DNA of 37,345 nucleotides from Nitrosopumilus sp. H13 (GTDB lineage Archaea > Thermoproteota > Nitrososphaeria > Nitrososphaerales > Nitrosopumilaceae): NCBI GenBank assembly GCA_003724285.1, contig RHFB01000033.1:1-37345 (forward strand), in the 5' to 3' direction. The stretch's first letter is position 1, and each line of letters begins with the position of its first letter. The translations under genes were made by a program, and so were the position numbers. Of the stretch, positions 28,111-37,337 are shown piece by piece. A model generated the notes under the pieces. That model had not been told where the DNA came from. It did no database searches and saw only the letters and a program-made list of their open reading frames with translations.

Positions 28111-28458
28111 ATGGATCCTCTAAAGGCACGACTAGAGCAGATAAAAAAGTCCGCCGATTCTGCAAAGCGCAGGGCCAGCCTGTACTCGGAACTAGCGGGA
28201 ATCTCTGACAAACGCACGGCCACGTCGCTTGGGGCACTCCAAAAGGCCTCTGCTCCGGGCAAAAAGCTCCAAAAGATAGGATTCATGATGCTGTGGGTCC
28301 CAGAGCCCACGGGGGTGACGTGCGCAGTGGGAGCTCCGATGATTGTGGCGGGACGGTACCTTGACAAAAAGTACAACGGAACCACGATACACGACATTGG
28401 CCACGAGACAAAGAACACACTCTCCTCGATTAACGACTTTAAGAACACCATACTGTGA
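28111..28458 (+). CDS. hypothetical protein with one hydrophobic segment
   Basis: MDPLKARLEQIKKSADSAKRRASLYSEL... ; ATG at 28111. Confidence 0.65.
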   Translation: MDPLKARLEQIKKSADSAKRRASLYSELAGISDKRTATSLGALQKASAPGKKLQKIGFMMLWVPEPTGVTCAVGAPMIVAGRYLDKKYNGTTIHDIGHETKNTLSSINDFKNTIL

Positions 28459-28493
28459 CTTGGTTTTTAAAAGGAACCCGTACACCACATCTC

Positions 28494-28985
28494 ATGACCA
28501 CCCGGACGCAGGTACTGGTTCCCATAATCATCGCTGCAGTAATAGTGGGCGTGGTGGGACTGTCTACCCTGCCCGGTGATGCCAAGCGCGCGTCTTCTGA
28601 GTTTCCGATAGGGACGATCAAAATAGACGACGTGGTGCTGCAGGTGCAGATTGCAGACACGGAGGCCAGGCGCGCAGGAGGGCTGATGTTCCAAGATCAG
28701 CTGCCGTATGACGAGGGAATGATATTCGTATTTGATCAGCCCGGAAACTATGGCCTATGGATGCGCAACATGCAGTTTGCGCTGGATATGATCTGGTTTG
28801 ATGCTGACGGCAGGGTGGTGGATATAATCCAGGGAGTCCCGCCGTGCATTACCGTAGAGGAGATAATAAGCTGTGATACGTACCAGCCAGAAGGCAAGGC
28901 GTCTTACATACTAGAGGTGACATCAGGGTTTGTCGAAAAATACGACATTACCCGGGATTCCATACTTACAGTAATCTCGATTTGA
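28494..28985 (+). CDS. DUF192 family exported/membrane-anchored protein
   Basis: N-terminal TM then QIADTEARRAGGLMFQDQLPYDEGMIFVFDQPGNYGLWMRNMQFALDMIWFDADGRVVDI. Confidence 0.88.
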   Translation: MTTRTQVLVPIIIAAVIVGVVGLSTLPGDAKRASSEFPIGTIKIDDVVLQVQIADTEARRAGGLMFQDQLPYDEGMIFVFDQPGNYGLWMRNMQFALDMIWFDADGRVVDIIQGVPPCITVEEIISCDTYQPEGKASYILEVTSGFVEKYDITRDSILTVISI

Positions 28986-29026
28986 GATTGCAAAAGCTTA
29001 TCTTTGAATGACAATCCCCGGAACCC

Positions 29027-29650
29027 ATGAACATGCTGATCCTGGGACTGGCTGCAGTCGCAGCAATAACTGTTGCAAGCCTTGTCATTTTTGCACAGCC
29101 TGGAGAAGAGCCGCCTGCAAAATCATACGCAAACGACTTTACGTTCTCTGACATTATAGTGATCGAGGAGGGCCTGACCGCCTATAACCTGAGCCTTTCT
29201 GCCCCGGCTCCGATTACCGACTCGACGATAGACCAGTACTGCACGTATTTTGATGCAGACGGCAAGCAGCACTATGTCTCGTACTGTACCACCACGGCGC
29301 TAGTAGAGTCAGGTGCCACGGTGGGAAACATCAACATCGGGGGGACAGTAGACGGCGGACCGGTGTTGGCCGTGGCCCTAGTAGAGTCGGCATCCCTTGA
29401 TCCCGGGAGGGCAGAGGGCGTCTTTGAGGTGATGGCCAGGACTCTTGTGTGCGACTGCTGGGCAGATGTGCGCCCCGGCGGATTTGCATCAATCCAAGAG
29501 TGGATGGACGAGGTAAGAATGCAGTTTGCCGCCTCTGATCAGAGCCTTCCCCTAAAGTCGAGGATCTCAGGCCTTGACCAAAAGGATCTAGTGCTGGAGA
29601 TCAGCCTGACAGACAACCTGTATCTGTGGGCGCTGGTAGTGACAAAGTAG
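29027..29650 (+). CDS. secreted/anchored hypothetical protein
   Basis: N-terminal signal anchor MNMLILGLAAVAAITVASLVIFAQPGEEPP, four cysteines in the mature part. Confidence 0.65.
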   Translation: MNMLILGLAAVAAITVASLVIFAQPGEEPPAKSYANDFTFSDIIVIEEGLTAYNLSLSAPAPITDSTIDQYCTYFDADGKQHYVSYCTTTALVESGATVGNINIGGTVDGGPVLAVALVESASLDPGRAEGVFEVMARTLVCDCWADVRPGGFASIQEWMDEVRMQFAASDQSLPLKSRISGLDQKDLVLEISLTDNLYLWALVVTK

Positions 29651-29681
29651 TCTAATATATCACGGAGTGCTTGGGACTGCG

Positions 29682-30440
29682 ATGATTGATCAGCTGTGGC
29701 TTGTGCCGCTGGGGTTTGCAGCCGGAGTGCTCGGCTCTATGATCGGGCTTGGCGGCGGAATAATAATAGTGCCGGTACTGACGTTTCTGGGGTTTCCGCC
29801 GACCCTGGCTGCAAGCAACAGCCTCTTTGCCACTCTGAGCAATGCAGCCGCATCAAGCATTGCATACTCGCGACAAAAAAGAATAGAGTACCGGCTCGGG
29901 ATAAAGCTCGGACTGGTCTCTGTCCCCGGGGCCGTGATTGGCGCGCTCGTCTCTGCCGACGTGACCCCTGCAACGTTCAAGATATTGTTCGGAGTGGTAC
30001 TGGTGGCATCCGTATCCTACATGCTGCTACGGAGACGGCTTGAGGGCGACAACTCCTCGATGCCTGCATTGATGGTGGTGCTTGTCGTGTCTGCAAGCTT
30101 TTTTGCAGGCATTATATCTGCCTTTTTTGGAATCGGCGGCGGCATTGTCTTTGTGCCGCTGATGGTTGCAGGAATGGGCATGTCTATGAGGCGGGCGGCG
30201 CCGACATCACAGCTGGTGCTGCTGTTTGCGTCATTCTCCGGGGTAATCACTCACAGCATTCTGGGGCACCCGGACTTTGCGCAGGCAGGCCTGCTTGCCG
30301 CCGGAGCCTTTTTTGGGGGACTGGCAGGCTCTAGGCTTTCTGCAGGTGTTCGGGAAAAATACCTGCTATTGCTTGCATCTGCTGCAATACTGGCCGCCGC
30401 CGCAAGGCTCTTTGCAGACTCTGTCACGCCCGGCGTGTGA
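29682..30440 (+). CDS. TauE/SafE (sulfite exporter) family permease
   Basis: GFAAGVLGSMIGLGGGIIIVPVLTFLGFPPTLAAS...SAFFGIGGGIVFVPLMV repeat; longer start at 29667 possible. Confidence 0.9.
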   Translation: MIDQLWLVPLGFAAGVLGSMIGLGGGIIIVPVLTFLGFPPTLAASNSLFATLSNAAASSIAYSRQKRIEYRLGIKLGLVSVPGAVIGALVSADVTPATFKILFGVVLVASVSYMLLRRRLEGDNSSMPALMVVLVVSASFFAGIISAFFGIGGGIVFVPLMVAGMGMSMRRAAPTSQLVLLFASFSGVITHSILGHPDFAQAGLLAAGAFFGGLAGSRLSAGVREKYLLLLASAAILAAAARLFADSVTPGV

Positions 30441-30551
30441 TCGCAGGCTTTTATACTCATTTTGAGACTGGTACTGTTTGTCAGATTGTATGATCTGGCA
30501 GCTGGGGAGACTAGTCGGCTCCTCGGTTTTATCTCCGAATGGTTTTTTAAC

Positions 30552-30561
30552 GGGGGGGGGG
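30552..30561. repeat. G10 homopolymer between a TATA-like box (GGTTTTTTAA) and ATG at 30574
   Basis: cggggggggg|gtatgg: ten consecutive G. Confidence 0.9.
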
Positions 30562-30573
30562 TATGGAACTTTA

Positions 30574-30789
30574 ATGATGGACTGTCAATTCGCGATATAC
30601 TGTGACAAAGCACGCGCGTCTGAAATAAGAATACATAAAGTCACATGCGTTGACCATAAAAAGGATCAAGGGCATGATGACGAGTGGTTTTATGCTCCCA
30701 CCTATGCCAATGCAAAAATCATTGCAGATTTGCTGCACCGGGATCGCAGTCTTGATGTAAAAGATTGTGGTAACTGCCATCCTTCCTAA
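30574..30789 (+). CDS. small hypothetical protein
   Basis: MMDCQFAIYCDKARASEIRIHKVTCVDHKKDQGHDDEWFYAPTYANAKIIADLLHRDRSLDVKDCGNCHPS; start inferred from promoter spacing. Confidence 0.6.
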   Translation: MMDCQFAIYCDKARASEIRIHKVTCVDHKKDQGHDDEWFYAPTYANAKIIADLLHRDRSLDVKDCGNCHPS

Positions 30790-30877
30790 TCCCCCGTCTA
30801 GGATTATCTCAAATTTAAGATCTGCCGAATCTGGTAAATACATGCACTATTTTGCATTTGACTTGGCTATGTGTGGT

Positions 30878-32623
30878 CTATCTTGACTCGTCCACGCAAA
30901 AGGTGACTAGTGCAGACGAGGCGGCAGATTCAGAGACCAAAAAGTTGAGCGCATCTGCAATCTTTTTGTCATCTGGCTCTGCTCCGGACACGGTTCCCGG
31001 AAGTATGGTAAATATTCTGACCCGGGATCTCAGGACGTCGCTTAGCTCCTGGTTTACCGTGGTGGTAAACGGCCTGAGCGCCCCGCGAAACACCTCAGTC
31101 TGAGCCCTCTGCGCCCCGGTTATTTTTTTGCCAACTGGCAGATCCGGGCCTATTATCATGACTGCCCCTTTTGCATCCTTGTAGAGGCGGGGATCCCTGC
31201 CTCCTCCAGGAACAAACTGCTCTAGCGCCTTTTGTGATACCATGGACGGCGTCAGAATGAACTTTTCAACCAGCCCGTCCCATTCTGCACGTGACAGTCC
31301 TGTCAGCCTTGTATCTGCCAGGCTTCCAGTGACGTGCACCACGGCCCGAATCTGTCCAATATTCTTCCTTGCCGTATCGAGCCAGCGCCCCACCTCGTCC
31401 GGACTTGCAACATCTATCACATGGGAGTGAAATCGCGAGCTGATGTACTCTTGAACCTCTGGAGGAGCATTACTTGAGATAAAGCATGCCGCCTTGGCGC
31501 CGTTCTTCTCCACGTGCCGCGCCAGAAACTCCACCCTCTTGGCATCCCTCATGGTGCCGGCATCGACTGTAAACACGACTGCGTCCCCAAAGTCAGGCTG
31601 ATGGACTCCCGGGGTGGCGGTGCCGATGTGGGCCTTTACCGGATAAAACACCCTGTCCCCCGGAACCACCTTGCCGTTTAAAATCCTGGATATCTCCTCG
31701 TCGCACAAATTCAGGACAGATTCTGCCACCTGCTCTTGCGATAGAAACTCCCTGTTTGCAATCATGTGCGACGTGTTGTTTTGGACTTTTTCTGCAATGC
31801 TCTGAATCTTTTCTAGCAGGCTTGCAAGCGTGTCTGCGTCTGCCCCGAGCTTTTCAGCGGCCTTTGCAACGCCCTCTTTTACCACGGCCTCGCCTTCTCC
31901 AAGCAGCGGCAGCAGTTCCTTGCTTGCCGCATCCACATGCTCTGGATCGAGGCTCTCAAACCCGCTCACCCTCATAAACTCTGATGCGGCCTTTGGATAT
32001 ACGGTCTTGTAAATCCTGTCCGAATGCACCGGTCCGGGATTTGTCGCAATCGATATTATTCCCCTGTCTACTAGCTCCCACGACATGGCCTCTGCCAGAC
32101 GGTTCTTTGCCCCCTGTGAGGCCGTGTAGGGGCTTCTGAACCTGTACGGTCTCTGCTCAAGCGGTCTCTCTTCTGTAAAGAACGTAGATATCGTGATTAT
32201 CTTGCCCCCCTCCTTCATCACCTGAAGCCCCTGCACAGAGCACCAGAACGTCCCGGTGAGATGAATCTTCACCGTGCTCTTGAACTCGTCAAGCGGTGCG
32301 TTTGCAAAGCATGTTACGGGCCCGGAGACTCCTGCATTATTAATTATATAATCTACAACAATGCCGTCGTTCTTTAGAGCGGCAAACATGTCGTTTATCC
32401 CCTTTTCCTCGCTGACATCCACGCCAGAGAATATCCTCACAGTCGAGCCCGTGTTTTTTTGGGAAATTATCCCCTCTAGCATCCCTGCCGCATCCTCCAG
32501 CGGCTCTCTTCGCCTGCCAAGGATTATCACGCTTGCCCCGTTCTCTACAAACTTTTTTGCAATGGCCCTGCCAATTCCAGTGCCGCTGCCAGTTATCAAT
32601 GCCGTCTTGCCCTGAAATTTCAA
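30878..32623 (-). CDS. tandem SDR protein (catalytic SDR + helical linker + degenerate SDR), MCR-C-like architecture
   Basis: GKTALITGSGTGIGRAIAKKF, NNAGVSG, SPYTASQGAKNRLAEAMSWEL; second half without a TGxxxGxG motif but SDR-like. Confidence 0.85.
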   Translation of the reverse strand: MKFQGKTALITGSGTGIGRAIAKKFVENGASVIILGRRREPLEDAAGMLEGIISQKNTGSTVRIFSGVDVSEEKGINDMFAALKNDGIVVDYIINNAGVSGPVTCFANAPLDEFKSTVKIHLTGTFWCSVQGLQVMKEGGKIITISTFFTEERPLEQRPYRFRSPYTASQGAKNRLAEAMSWELVDRGIISIATNPGPVHSDRIYKTVYPKAASEFMRVSGFESLDPEHVDAASKELLPLLGEGEAVVKEGVAKAAEKLGADADTLASLLEKIQSIAEKVQNNTSHMIANREFLSQEQVAESVLNLCDEEISRILNGKVVPGDRVFYPVKAHIGTATPGVHQPDFGDAVVFTVDAGTMRDAKRVEFLARHVEKNGAKAACFISSNAPPEVQEYISSRFHSHVIDVASPDEVGRWLDTARKNIGQIRAVVHVTGSLADTRLTGLSRAEWDGLVEKFILTPSMVSQKALEQFVPGGGRDPRLYKDAKGAVMIIGPDLPVGKKITGAQRAQTEVFRGALRPFTTTVNQELSDVLRSRVRIFTILPGTVSGAEPDDKKIADALNFLVSESAASSALVTFCVDESR

Positions 32624-32698
32624 CTATCATTCCCCTGAATCCCTTGTTATTTAATCAAATTGATCCCGGATTCGTGCCTCGTTATTAATGACAGTATG

Positions 32699-32716
32699 CA
32701 CAGTATGAATACTGTG
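32699..32716. promoter_or_regulatory. perfect inverted repeat CACAGTAT-GA-ATACTGTG preceded by a direct copy of ACAGTATG
   Basis: Arms are exact reverse complements; includes the likely ATG (32705) of the small ORF. Confidence 0.6.
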
Positions 32717-32848
32717 TTGATGATTGATAATAACCTGTCAGCAGCAAACCAGTTCATGAGCCAGAAACTCCAAAAAGGCGACTCGCTGTACCCGCGGATA
32801 ATCCGCGAGTTCGATGATGACGACGAACCGATGCTTTACCGCCACTGA
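32705..32848 (+). CDS. 47-aa acidic small protein
   Basis: MNTVLMIDNNLSAANQFMSQKLQKGDSLYPRIIREFDDDDEPMLYRH; followed by a T-rich run. Confidence 0.45.
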   Translation: MNTVLMIDNNLSAANQFMSQKLQKGDSLYPRIIREFDDDDEPMLYRH

Positions 32849-32921
32849 TATTTTTTATCTTTTGCCATTCATGGGCGGGTCACAATCAATCTTTATTTTA
32901 GGGTGCGGCTGACGGTATCTG

Positions 32922-33158
32922 ATGCACGACGAGGAGCCCGACACGTTTGTCTACAAGACATGGCCTGAAAAGTTCAGCGACATGCTAGGGGAGATAGGCG
33001 TGGACTCGGAGGCGATGGAGATCGGGACCGACGACGTGGAACTAGGCGACTATTACTCTAGGAACTTTGCCCAGACTCCCAGAATGATTACAAACAGGGG
33101 CTGCGTTGACGTCAAAAACTCCAATATTGACGTGGTGCAGATAATACAAAAGGGATGA
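32922..33158 (+). CDS. small hypothetical protein
   Basis: 78 aa; TTTATTTTA box ~30 nt upstream. Confidence 0.6.
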   Translation: MHDEEPDTFVYKTWPEKFSDMLGEIGVDSEAMEIGTDDVELGDYYSRNFAQTPRMITNRGCVDVKNSNIDVVQIIQKG

Positions 33159-33162
33159 AAAG

Positions 33163-33537
33163 ATGCAGGATCCAAATCCGATTCCATGGGGTGCTCAGGA
33201 CAGGTTTCAGGCGCATTTCATCGTGAGAAAAGATCCGGGCACTTTTAAGGACTATGTCGCAAGGACGCGCCTGACCACCAGGGGCCACTTTGCCGCAAAG
33301 ACAGTCGACAAGGTGGGCTGGAACGGGGCAGGCAAGCTGGCAGTCGCGCTTGATGCCGATTCAGAGCTCAACGCAATGATTGCAAAACAGACAGTCCATG
33401 ACGCCACTATCTACATCGAGCCCACAGAGGGGGTCGTGCGCATACGCAGCAAGTGGGATAATCATATCGCGTTTGGGATCACAAAGGATCTCTACGAGAT
33501 TTATGACCGCATCGCCGGCCACATAAAGTCCATCTAG
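33163..33537 (+). CDS. conserved hypothetical protein
   Basis: 124 aa, 4 nt after the previous stop; likely co-transcribed. Confidence 0.6.
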   Translation: MQDPNPIPWGAQDRFQAHFIVRKDPGTFKDYVARTRLTTRGHFAAKTVDKVGWNGAGKLAVALDADSELNAMIAKQTVHDATIYIEPTEGVVRIRSKWDNHIAFGITKDLYEIYDRIAGHIKSI

Positions 33538-34070
33538 GCCTTCCACCAGTCAAGTGCCAGATATTCCACCCCTTTGCCGCTTGGCACGGCAAAGATAAAC
33601 TGCTTTTTAACCGTGGTTGCAAGCCTGCCTGCAAGTACCACCCCGGTGGACGTGACCGGCTCGCTCCGGTTGTAGACCCTGACCAGGTACGGCGCATGGT
33701 CTATTCCGGGCCCCTTTTCATACACTGCAAAGTCGCAGCCAAACTTTATCCCCGGATTTACAATGTACCCCTTGTCTCTAAAGTCCTTGTAGACCATGTA
33801 CTTTTTCTCAAAGTCATAGTGCTCGTTTTTGCATATCTCGCCTAATTTCTTTGCATCCATCTTTTTCTTTGCCCTGTGTATGGTGATCTTTTTGTTCTCT
33901 AGCAGGTACAGCCCTTCGATCAAATCCAGAACCAGCGGCGCGTCAATCTCCTCTACCTTTGGCTTTGGAATGCCTATCGGCTTGCCATAGTATCCCCCAC
34001 CGAACAGCTTTTTGGAATCCTCAATGTCCCATACGATGATCCTGTTCTCTATCAGCTCGCCTTTGATCAT
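33534..34070 (-). CDS. endA: tRNA-splicing (tRNA-intron) endonuclease
   Basis: FGCDFAVYEKGPGIDHAPYLVRV (catalytic Tyr/His) ... TTVKKQFIFAV (catalytic Lys) typical of EndA. Confidence 0.93.
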   Translation of the reverse strand: MIKGELIENRIIVWDIEDSKKLFGGGYYGKPIGIPKPKVEEIDAPLVLDLIEGLYLLENKKITIHRAKKKMDAKKLGEICKNEHYDFEKKYMVYKDFRDKGYIVNPGIKFGCDFAVYEKGPGIDHAPYLVRVYNRSEPVTSTGVVLAGRLATTVKKQFIFAVPSGKGVEYLALDWWKA

Positions 34071-34100
34071 ACAGTAAGGCGGGCCAGTCAGTATATGATT

Positions 34101-34766
34101 CTAGAGGCTGAGCGCAAGCAGTATGAAAGAGTCAGAGACCCTCTGGCACTTGTCTGCCATCTCTTCAATCCCCTCTATTACGTCCTTTATGAGCATGATC
34201 TCCTTTGTGTTTGAGACCTCTGAGAGCAGCTTTATCGTCGCGTCCCTGTATTTTATGTCGATCTCCCTCTCGATGGTCTGCGTCTCTTGTGCCAGCTCTA
34301 TGGCGTTGGCAGTGTTTGTAGTCAGGCTGCGGATTATCTCGTTGAGCTTGTAGACCTGGTCTACTACCAGCTCTATCAGTACCGTGATGTCCTTGTCAAG
34401 CTTTGTACTCTTGAGGGTGCTGACCTTTACGTTTGAGAGCTTGAATGAAATGCCCGTAATGTATCCGGCGATCTCATCCATCGTATATGCGGTATTGAGC
34501 AGGTTCTCCCTGTTCATTATCAGGCCTCCCACGTCTGCAACCTCGCGCGTGATCTTTCTTCTCAGGTTCTCCACGTCCTCCTCTATGGAGGAGATCTGCT
34601 CTATGGCGTTCTTGATTCCCTTTTTGTCCTTTTTTATCATCAGCTCTGGCACGGTTGCAAGCTCCCTTGAGGCGTGCAGGATGCGGCTGATCTCGTCTTG
34701 CAGGACAGCGATAGCCTTTCGCTTTGCCTGAACTTCCAACTCCCCGCTATACATAACTGAAGGCAC
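34101..34766 (-). CDS. PhoU-like/DUF47 helical protein
   Basis: Long helices; C-terminal KDVIEGIEEMADKCQRVSDSFILLALSL is PhoU/DUF47-like. Start could be internal Met (MYSGELEVQ). Confidence 0.75.
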   Translation of the reverse strand: MPSVMYSGELEVQAKRKAIAVLQDEISRILHASRELATVPELMIKKDKKGIKNAIEQISSIEEDVENLRRKITREVADVGGLIMNRENLLNTAYTMDEIAGYITGISFKLSNVKVSTLKSTKLDKDITVLIELVVDQVYKLNEIIRSLTTNTANAIELAQETQTIEREIDIKYRDATIKLLSEVSNTKEIMLIKDVIEGIEEMADKCQRVSDSFILLALSL

Positions 34767-34809
34767 ACGCCTCCAAGGTAATTTAAACCCTGTATGATCT
34801 GCCCCCGGC

Positions 34810-36576
34810 TCACATCAGGCTCTTGTCGTGCGCCACCTTTTTTTGCCCGTGGTACAGCGTGGCGACCTCTTCGTTTGTGGACGCGTCTTCTGCCCCCTTT
34901 TCATCCCTTATCTTGCCGGTAAACTTTGGAAAGCGCAGGGCAAATCCGGCGCCCTTTCGTACTGTGTCAAGACCCGCCTTGTGTATGGGGCTGAGCGTAA
35001 TCTCTGATGCGACCACCTCTATTACCAGCTCTGGCTCAAACCACACGTCTGGCTCCATCTCGCTGCGCACCCTCGGGTTCTTTTTGATCACCACCTTTGG
35101 CTTTAGAATCTGGTACAGCTGATCCAGGCTCTCATCGGAGAACCCGGTGCCCACCTTGCAGATGCTGGTAAACACGTTCCCGTCAATATCATACGTGGCA
35201 AGCAGCAGCGTCCCATAGCTGCCGGTCCTCCTGCCCCTTCCAAAAAAGCCGCCTATCACGACTAGATCCAGGCTGTCGCCAAGATCGTTTTGGTACTCGC
35301 GCTTTAGCTTGAGCCAGTTGCTGCCCCTAGAGCCTGCCTGGTACTGGCTGTCCAGCCTCTTTAGCATGAGTCCCTCGCTTCCCGCATTGATGCTGTCCTC
35401 CATAAAGTCCTGCACCTCGCCGCTGTTGCCTGCCTTTCTCATCTGAATGCACCTTGCATACTCGTCGCTCTTTACCACCCTCTCAAGCATTGCCCGCCTG
35501 TCTGTATATGGCATATCCAGACAGCTGGCCCCGTCACAGTAAAGGATGTCAAAAAAGTTCACAGTTATTGGATACTCGGCTACTGCCTTTTCTATCTTGT
35601 ACTTTCTTCTGCGGTGCATCAGCTCCTGGAACGGGAGAAACTCCCCCGTGTTCTCATTTACTGCCACCGCCTCTGCCTCTAGTATCGCATCCCCGGCATC
35701 TATTATTTCCGGGATCTTTTCAATTATGTCCGGATAGTATGCAGAAATGTCCTCAAGCCTCCTTGAGAATAATGCGACCCTGCCTCCCCCGGTGTGAATC
35801 TGCACGCGCTCGCCGTCAAGCTTGTACTCTGCTGCAAACTCGCCTCCAAATTTTTCCACCGCCTCCTCCTGGCTCTTTACCCTGTCTGCAAGCATGGGTC
35901 TGACCGGATTAAACAGCATCATCTTGAATTTTTTTACCGCATCGAGCCCGCCTGTCGCGACTGTCTCTGCCACCCTTCCAAGATCACTGGAGACGTTGTA
36001 TGCGTGCTCTAGCAGCCTCCTGTTTGCCTTGTCGCCTGTATACCTTGCCGCAAGCGCGTCCATCACAGTGTTCTCTGCCACGCCAAGCCGCATGGTTCCA
36101 AGCAGGATCTTTAGTATGTATTTGGCCTCTGGCGGACTCGCGTCATTGAGCAGGCTGGAGATGTACTTCATCTTCATGTCCTGTGAGCGCGACCCTTCCA
36201 GCCTTGCAATCTTGAAGAGCGTCTCGTATATCCGCTCGACTGTGATGTCTTGCGCCATAAACGTAGTCTGCGTCTTTTGGGACAGTATCTCAGACGCGGC
36301 ATGGCCCAGATCCCCCTCCTTTCTGTACTCGTCTTCGATGTTTTTTGCCGCAATTCCAGACGACTTTGAGATTGCGCGGATTGCGAGCTTTTCTGCGACT
36401 CCGAGCTCCACCCCCTCAAAGTCGGGTCTCAGCTTTCCCTGCATGAGGTATGTTATCCTTGCCACCACCTCATGCGGCGTCTGCTCGAACAAATCCACGA
36501 GATGCTGCGTCAGTTCCGTCCTTTTTCTTGTAGACTCCATGCGTCCAAACGCCTCTGCCAGGACTGAAAACTTCAC
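34810..36576 (-). CDS. lig: ATP-dependent DNA ligase
   Basis: EYKLDGERVQIH adenylation motif I, EAVAV, EGLMLKRLDSQYQAGSRGSNWLKLKREY motifs IV-V. Confidence 0.96.
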   Translation of the reverse strand: MKFSVLAEAFGRMESTRKRTELTQHLVDLFEQTPHEVVARITYLMQGKLRPDFEGVELGVAEKLAIRAISKSSGIAAKNIEDEYRKEGDLGHAASEILSQKTQTTFMAQDITVERIYETLFKIARLEGSRSQDMKMKYISSLLNDASPPEAKYILKILLGTMRLGVAENTVMDALAARYTGDKANRRLLEHAYNVSSDLGRVAETVATGGLDAVKKFKMMLFNPVRPMLADRVKSQEEAVEKFGGEFAAEYKLDGERVQIHTGGGRVALFSRRLEDISAYYPDIIEKIPEIIDAGDAILEAEAVAVNENTGEFLPFQELMHRRRKYKIEKAVAEYPITVNFFDILYCDGASCLDMPYTDRRAMLERVVKSDEYARCIQMRKAGNSGEVQDFMEDSINAGSEGLMLKRLDSQYQAGSRGSNWLKLKREYQNDLGDSLDLVVIGGFFGRGRRTGSYGTLLLATYDIDGNVFTSICKVGTGFSDESLDQLYQILKPKVVIKKNPRVRSEMEPDVWFEPELVIEVVASEITLSPIHKAGLDTVRKGAGFALRFPKFTGKIRDEKGAEDASTNEEVATLYHGQKKVAHDKSLM

Positions 36577-36608
36577 ACAATGCCTGCCTCATGCGTCAAT
36601 AAAAGTAT

Positions 36609-37022
36609 CTAGATGTATCTAAAGATGGTGGGCTTTACAGACTTTGGATTATCAGATACCAGTGCAAAGTTGTTCGTAGGGTATGCACTTTTGTACTGTT
36701 TCATAAAGCTCCATGCCACGTCGTGTGTCTTAAAATCTGTCCTGATCCCGTCGATATGGCTCTTTTTCCCAAACACGTCAAAGACTACGACTGCGTATTT
36801 TTTGGGGCGGCTGTGCGGCTTTGCCTTGAGAAGCCAGGCAAGGGCAAACACAAAGACGGATCCCAGAACCACATACTCGCCTGCCACCTTGAAAAAGGCC
36901 ATGATTACCCCGGGTATTGTCTGCCCAAAGAGGACTATGATAAAGTTTGAAAACGAGATCACAGCCAGGGCAGTAAAGACATATGTCTTCCAGTCAAATA
37001 CCCTGAGAATCCCCTTTTGCAT
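36609..37022 (-). CDS. membrane hypothetical protein with small soluble C-terminal domain
   Basis: Two TM segments then VVVFDVFGKKSHIDGIRTDFKTHDVAWSFMKQYKSAYPTNNFALVSD. Confidence 0.65.
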   Translation of the reverse strand: MQKGILRVFDWKTYVFTALAVISFSNFIIVLFGQTIPGVIMAFFKVAGEYVVLGSVFVFALAWLLKAKPHSRPKKYAVVVFDVFGKKSHIDGIRTDFKTHDVAWSFMKQYKSAYPTNNFALVSDNPKSVKPTIFRYI

Positions 37023-37082
37023 CTGTTTTTGTAATTCCTTTTTTAATTTAACTATTTCCTATGAAAAATCCATGCCATCAGA

Positions 37083-37337
37083 TCAGTCTGGATCCTCGTA
37101 TTTTTCCTTCTTTTGGCCGCCAGTGGCTCCCTCCATTGGCTTCATTTTGCTCTCTAGCACCTCCATCCTTGCCCGGTACCCCTCTGCGTACTCGAGCTCA
37201 GATGGCACGAGCGTTGCGGGGTGTATGAATCCCTGGCTCCTGATGGCCATGGCGCGCTTTGTTGCGATCTCCCTGATGTAATCCCAGTCCGGCGTGGAGA
37301 ACCCGTCAAAGGGCCCGGTAAACTTGCCCCCGTGCAT
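37083..37337 (-). CDS. hypothetical protein, may extend past the right edge
   Basis: 84-aa ORF, no upstream stop visible before the window end. Confidence 0.5.
   Translation of the reverse strand: MHGGKFTGPFDGFSTPDWDYIREIATKRAMAIRSQGFIHPATLVPSELEYAEGYRARMEVLESKMKPMEGATGGQKKEKYEDPD

Noticed and set aside
35822-36622. Plus-strand 266-aa ORF
   Set aside because: Antisense to the DNA ligase; shadow ORF.
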